Part shown: piece after piece, positions 5,507 through 5,728 of the stretch
Layout: each line of letters starts with the position of its first letter
Position numbering within the stretch: the stretch's first letter is position 1
DNA from: Suttonella ornithocola
GTDB lineage: Bacteria; Pseudomonadota; Gammaproteobacteria; Cardiobacteriales; Cardiobacteriaceae
DNA length: 5,728 bases
Direction: 5' to 3'
Assembly: GCF_001889065.1 (NCBI RefSeq)
Contig: NZ_LWHB01000120.1
Coordinates: 1-5,728 of the forward strand
Program-made: the position numbers and the translations under genes
Notes under the pieces: model-generated
Told to the model about the DNA's origin: nothing
Seen by the model: only the letters and a program-made list of their open reading frames with translations
Database searches by the model: none

Positions 5507-5728
5507 CTATAGTGCAATCATCTAAAACCCAACCCAATCCAAAGCAGATAAAAGCATAAAGTATCAATACAATCCATCCGCCATTCTTTGCGGATTTGCT
5601 TAATCCAAGCCCACATCTTTTCAATGGGATTTAAGTCTGGACTATAAGGGGGTAACCAAACTATCTCATGCCCATGCTCTTCAATGATTGCTTGAATATC
5701 ACTGCGTTTATGAAAAGCGGCATTGTCC
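5507..5728 (-). mobile_element. IS630-family element, right end, extending beyond window
   Basis: The element contains the C-terminal transposase part and ends 6-12 bases after its stop at CTATAG (5507-5512). Read inward, the end is CTATAGTGCAATCATCTAAA, which resembles the end at 3286 (CTATAGTAAAAGTCC, then ACTAAAC). This supports it as a true terminal repeat. Outside this end lies the middle of another IS630 transposase in the same direction, suggesting insertion of one element into an older relative. Confidence 0.6.
5518..5728 (-). CDS. IS630-family transposase, C-terminal part, cut by window edge
   Basis: The minus-strand frame enters at the right edge and ends at TGA (5520-5518), giving 69 visible residues. 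It starts DNAAFHKRSDIQAIIEEHGH, then LPPYSPDLNPIEKMWAWIK. The Asp of DNAAFH and the Glu of NPIEK are the second and third catalytic residues of the DDE domain of IS630-family elements. Both are intact in what can be seen. The tail DCIDTLCFYLLWIGLGFR looks like a natural C-terminus. It is not continuous with the internal fragment downstream of it, which belongs to an earlier part of the protein, so they come from different copies. Whether this copy is complete depends on sequence beyond 5728. Confidence 0.85.
   Translation of the reverse strand, partial: DNAAFHKRSDIQAIIEEHGHEIVWLPPYSPDLNPIEKMWAWIKQIRKEWRMDCIDTLCFYLLWIGLGFR

Overview
The window reads as a low-GC proteobacterial chromosome segment. 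The housekeeping genes look gammaproteobacterial (MurQ and AnmK for peptidoglycan recycling, a single-chain Psd, a type I RNase H). Genus cannot be fixed from the sequence; Cardiobacteriales or Moraxellaceae-like bacteria are only guesses, prompted by the insertion-sequence types.

Positions 1-2922 are ordinary and densely coded on the + strand. The 3' part of murQ is followed after 3 bases by anmK. Together they turn 1,6-anhydro-MurNAc into MurNAc-6-phosphate and then GlcNAc-6-phosphate plus D-lactate, so they form a compact cell-wall recycling operon. A ten-helix EamA/DMT-type permease follows after a 98-base gap, probably as a separate unit.

Positions 3535-4876 hold two housekeeping genes on the - strand, psd (phosphatidylethanolamine synthesis) then rnhA (RNase HI), spaced 10 bases apart and served by a plausible sigma-70-type promoter at 4911-4938.

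This psd-rnhA island is bracketed by layered mobile-element debris (2954-3534 and 4984-5728). Each side begins with the same stretch of more than 200 bp from the 5' end of an IS30-family element, with the same in-frame TAG in the transposase. Each copy is followed by a small terminal-inverted-repeat element of 107 or 133 bp that looks like a MITE. The two MITE copies are in opposite orientation, and the longer one carries a 20-bp palindrome flanked by a 5-bp duplication. Next to each MITE lie pieces of IS630-family transposases: an N-terminal piece at 3324, a middle piece at 5296-5500, and a C-terminal piece running off the window at 5728. Five of the six CTATAG hexamers I found fall on joints between these elements.

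The most interesting content is therefore this small IS630-like MITE, its insertion footprint, and the rearrangement history around psd-rnhA. I see no defence system, CRISPR array, tRNA or rRNA.
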